From NCBI GenBank assembly GCA_024642025.1, contig JAHEBY010000017.1, positions 1-15,640 of the forward strand: 15,640 nt of DNA, written 5' to 3'. Made by a program: the position numbers and the translations under genes. Source of the DNA: Comamonadaceae bacterium. GTDB taxonomy: Bacteria; Pseudomonadota; Gammaproteobacteria; Burkholderiales; Burkholderiaceae_C. The notes under the pieces are model-generated. The model did no database searches, had not been told where the DNA came from, and saw only the letters and a list, made by a program, of their open reading frames with translations. Positions 14,023-15,640 of this stretch are shown one piece after another (the first letter of the stretch is position 1; each line of letters opens with the position of its first letter).

Positions 14023-14193
14023 ATGGCAACCAAAGGCGGACGCGAAAAAATCAAGCTGGAGTCCACAGCTGGCACGGGTCATTTTTATACGACCAGCAAA
14101 AACAAGAAGACCATGCCTGAGAAGATGTTGATCAAGAAATTTGATCCCAAGGCTCGCAAGCATGTGGAGTACAAGGAAATCAAGCTGAAGTAA
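14023..14193 (+). CDS. rpmG: 50S ribosomal protein L33 (bL33)
   Basis: This 56-residue ribosomal protein reads MATKGGREKIKLESTAGTGH at its start, then FYTTSKNKKTMPEKMLIKKF, and ends in KHVEYKEIKLK before TAA at 14191-14193. It contains no cysteines, so it is the zinc-free form of L33, matching the zinc-free L28 next to it. GGAG (14012-14015) lies seven bases before the ATG. It is cotranscribed with rpmB and its transcript should end at the strong hairpin 21 bases downstream. Confidence 0.97.
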   Translation: MATKGGREKIKLESTAGTGHFYTTSKNKKTMPEKMLIKKFDPKARKHVEYKEIKLK

Positions 14194-14214
14194 GTTCAGC
14201 GTCGATCGCTCCAT

Positions 14215-14247
14215 AAAAAAAAGCCCGGTCGGACCGGGCTTTTTTTT
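14215..14247. terminator. strong bidirectional Rho-independent terminator between rpmG and desA
   Basis: A perfect 15-bp inverted repeat has arms at 14215-14229 and 14233-14247 around a 3-base loop CGG. Each arm is eight A or T bases plus GCCCGGT/ACCGGGC. The GC core AGCCCGGT/ACCGGGCT followed by eight T residues works in either direction, so it ends both rpmBG (+) and the convergent desaturase gene (-). Confidence 0.93.
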
Positions 14248-14248
14248 G

Positions 14249-14273
14249 TGCAGAGCCCAGTCAGGGCTCTGCA
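14249..14273. repeat. second hairpin between the terminator and desA
   Basis: TGCAGAGCCC (14249-14258) and GGGCTCTGCA (14264-14273) form a perfect 10-bp stem with a 5-base loop AGTCA, two bases from the terminator stem. For the desaturase transcript it comes just before the terminator. It lacks its own T-run, so it may act as a transcript-end stabiliser or a backup pause rather than a terminator. Confidence 0.7.
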
Positions 14274-14285
14274 TGGAAAATCTTG

Positions 14286-15500
14286 TCAGACAGCGGCCGC
14301 CCGCAAGCGCATGGAAAAATCCCGCAGCACAGCAACGCCGCTATCTTCAGCACGTCGACACCAGGCCTGCAAGTCCGCGGCCAGGTGCTCCCGGGAACGG
14401 CTTGTATTGAGCCAGACTTGGCGGAGCTCTTCACGCATGACCACCATCTTGTCGAGGACCGGCGAAGCAGCGCGGGCCTCGGCCAGCTGCGGCACAGCCG
14501 AGGCCGGAACCTTGTCGTGATCACGATGTAGCCAGCGAGTAGCCGCCTTGATCACGGAGGCATCGGCACTGCGGGCTTTCATGGTCTCAAACTCTGTGCG
14601 CACGGCGGCACGCATGCTGTTGGCATAGGCCGCCATGATTTCATAGCGGTTTGCAATAAGGGCTTCAAGCGTGCGGACGTCTGCTACCGGCCGAATGTCC
14701 CCGTACGCCATGCGTGGCGGCGTCTTTTTGACCTTGGCAAGACCCACCATCTGCATCAGGCTGATGTACATCCAGCCGATATCAAACTCATAGGGCTTGA
14801 CAGACAACTTGGCCGATGTGGGATAGGTGTGATGGTTGTTGTGCAGCTCCTCGCCACCAATGATGATGCCCCAGGGCAGAATATTGGCGCTGGCGTCTGG
14901 CGCTTCAAAATTGCGGTAACCCCAGTAGTGCGCGGCGCCGTTGATAATGCCGGCAGCGGTAATAGGAATCCAGGCCATCTGCAGCGCCCAGACAGCAAGA
15001 CCCGCAGCGCCGAACAGGGCCAGATCAATGATCATCATCAATCCAACACCCTGCCAGGAAAACCGGCTGTAAAGATTGCGTTCAAGCCAGTCATCTGGCG
15101 TTCCATGGCCATAACGTGCCAGGGTTTCCTTGTTTTTGGACTCGATGCGGTACAACTCGGCACCCTGCAGAAGCACTTTGCGAATACCATGTACGTGCGG
15201 GCTGTGCGGGTCATCCGCCTGCTCGCATTTGGCGTGGTGCTTGCGGTGAATTGCAGCCCACTCTTTAGTCACCTGGCCGGTAGTCAGCCACAGCCAGAGC
15301 CGGAAAAAATGGGAGGCGATAGGGTGAAGGTCCAACGCGCGGTGGGCTTGATGCCGGTGCAAAAAAACCGTCACGCTGACAATGGTGACGTGCGTCATCG
15401 CCAGGGCGAACAACACAATTTGCCACCAGGTGATATGCCACAGGCCGTGGCCCAACCATTCGATAACAGCGTTCAGCACGGCCCAATCGGGTAGCAACAT
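14286..15500 (-). CDS. desA: membrane fatty acid (acyl-lipid) desaturase, DesA type
   Basis: This 404-residue integral-membrane di-iron enzyme inserts a cis double bond into acyl chains and so tunes membrane fluidity. The three histidine boxes are visible: HRHQAH near residue 49, HRKHH near 85, and HNNHH near 220. Flanking LWLTTGQVTKEWAAIHRKHH and GGEELHNNHHTYPTSAKLSV closely match, from memory, Pseudomonas aeruginosa DesA, a delta-9 phospholipid desaturase. About 150 C-terminal residues form a helical, charged tail beyond the catalytic core. I prefer the ATG at 15500 (MLLPDWAV), with GAGAG about ten bases upstream, over a TTG-initiated frame from 15548. The gene converges on rpmG and ends at the shared terminator. 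Confidence 0.92.
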   Translation of the reverse strand: MLLPDWAVLNAVIEWLGHGLWHITWWQIVLFALAMTHVTIVSVTVFLHRHQAHRALDLHPIASHFFRLWLWLTTGQVTKEWAAIHRKHHAKCEQADDPHSPHVHGIRKVLLQGAELYRIESKNKETLARYGHGTPDDWLERNLYSRFSWQGVGLMMIIDLALFGAAGLAVWALQMAWIPITAAGIINGAAHYWGYRNFEAPDASANILPWGIIIGGEELHNNHHTYPTSAKLSVKPYEFDIGWMYISLMQMVGLAKVKKTPPRMAYGDIRPVADVRTLEALIANRYEIMAAYANSMRAAVRTEFETMKARSADASVIKAATRWLHRDHDKVPASAVPQLAEARAASPVLDKMVVMREELRQVWLNTSRSREHLAADLQAWCRRAEDSGVAVLRDFSMRLRAAAV

Positions 15501-15592
15501 ATTGTTCAACTCTCTTGAAAAAGTTTGGATGTCATGGAAAACAATCAAGCAACCACCCGCGCCCAGACGCGCAATGGCCTAAGTTACATTTT
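15501..15592. other. upstream region of desA
   Basis: This stretch precedes desA and should hold its promoter and leader. On the - strand an AT-rich CATAAAAT (15596 down to 15589, spanning the region's right edge) could serve as a -10 region, giving a leader of roughly 80 nt, but I see no confident -35. No operator-like palindrome stands out. Confidence 0.35.
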
Positions 15593-15640
15593 ATGACTTT
15601 TGGGGCGAACTGGCTACATCACGACGCCGCTTCACCCAAA
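15593..15640 (+). CDS. possible N-terminus of an unidentified gene running off the window
   Basis: An ATG at 15593 opens a frame of 16 codons, beginning MTFGANWLHHDAASPK, that is still open at the window edge. It diverges from desA, and an AT-rich TTACATTTT precedes it, but there is no ribosome binding site. Sixteen residues are too few to identify a family or to exclude chance. Confidence 0.22.
   Translation, partial: MTFGANWLHHDAASPK

Noticed and set aside
13001..14029. 342-codon open frame on the - strand opposite trxB and rpmB
   Set aside because: It covers the trxB 3' half, the leader and rpmB, which are all strongly supported on the + strand, and it shows no recognisable domain.
14829..15494. 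221-codon open frame on the + strand opposite desA
   Set aside because: The - strand protein carries all three desaturase histidine boxes, so the + frame is a shadow.

Overview
The window looks like a chromosomal core segment of a beta-proteobacterium, most probably Burkholderiales and close to Comamonadaceae (Rhodoferax/Polaromonas-like). This placement is an inference. It rests on moderately GC-rich coding sequence, on the crp-like/ftsK/lolA/rarA/trxB and rpmB-rpmG neighbourhoods, and on a short AT-rich repeat at the left edge that resembles, from memory, a repeat scattered through Comamonadaceae genomes. Gene density is high and no stretch over 300 bases lacks a gene. I see no rRNA, tRNA, CRISPR array, insertion sequence, phage gene or toxin-antitoxin pair.

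Left part (1-3091, + strand): a glutathione-dependent formaldehyde oxidation locus. The first 30 bases encode what looks like the C-terminus of a class III alcohol dehydrogenase (adhC/frmA). A repeat-like spacer follows, then an epoxide-hydrolase-type alpha/beta hydrolase, S-formylglutathione hydrolase (fghA) and a Bcr/CflA-type MFS exporter, packed with gaps of 3 and 12 bases.

Next (3076-6609, - strand): a branched-chain amino acid/amide ABC transporter operon transcribed livH-livM-livG-livF. It has two permeases and two ATPases but no substrate-binding protein gene beside it. Its last gene overlaps the end of the MFS gene by 16 bp, tail to tail.

Middle (6830-12525): genome maintenance and envelope genes on the - strand. 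These are a Crp/Fnr-family regulator, ftsK, lolA and rarA. A small GFA-domain gene (+ strand, possibly glutathione/formaldehyde-related) sits between lolA and rarA.

Right part (12526-15640): trxB (thioredoxin reductase) diverges from the Crp-like regulator across 91 bp that contain a perfect 13-bp palindrome. Then come rpmB and rpmG (ribosomal proteins bL28 and bL33) behind a leader of about 165 nt that looks foldable. A strong two-way terminator separates rpmG from a convergent DesA-type membrane fatty acid desaturase. The last 48 bases may hold the start of another + strand gene.

Most of the window is ordinary housekeeping sequence and I found no convincing novel system. The points most worth checking are the rpmB leader, the Crp-like regulator lacking the usual ligand-binding arginine beside a palindromic candidate operator, and the repeat that abuts the hydrolase start codon inside the formaldehyde locus.
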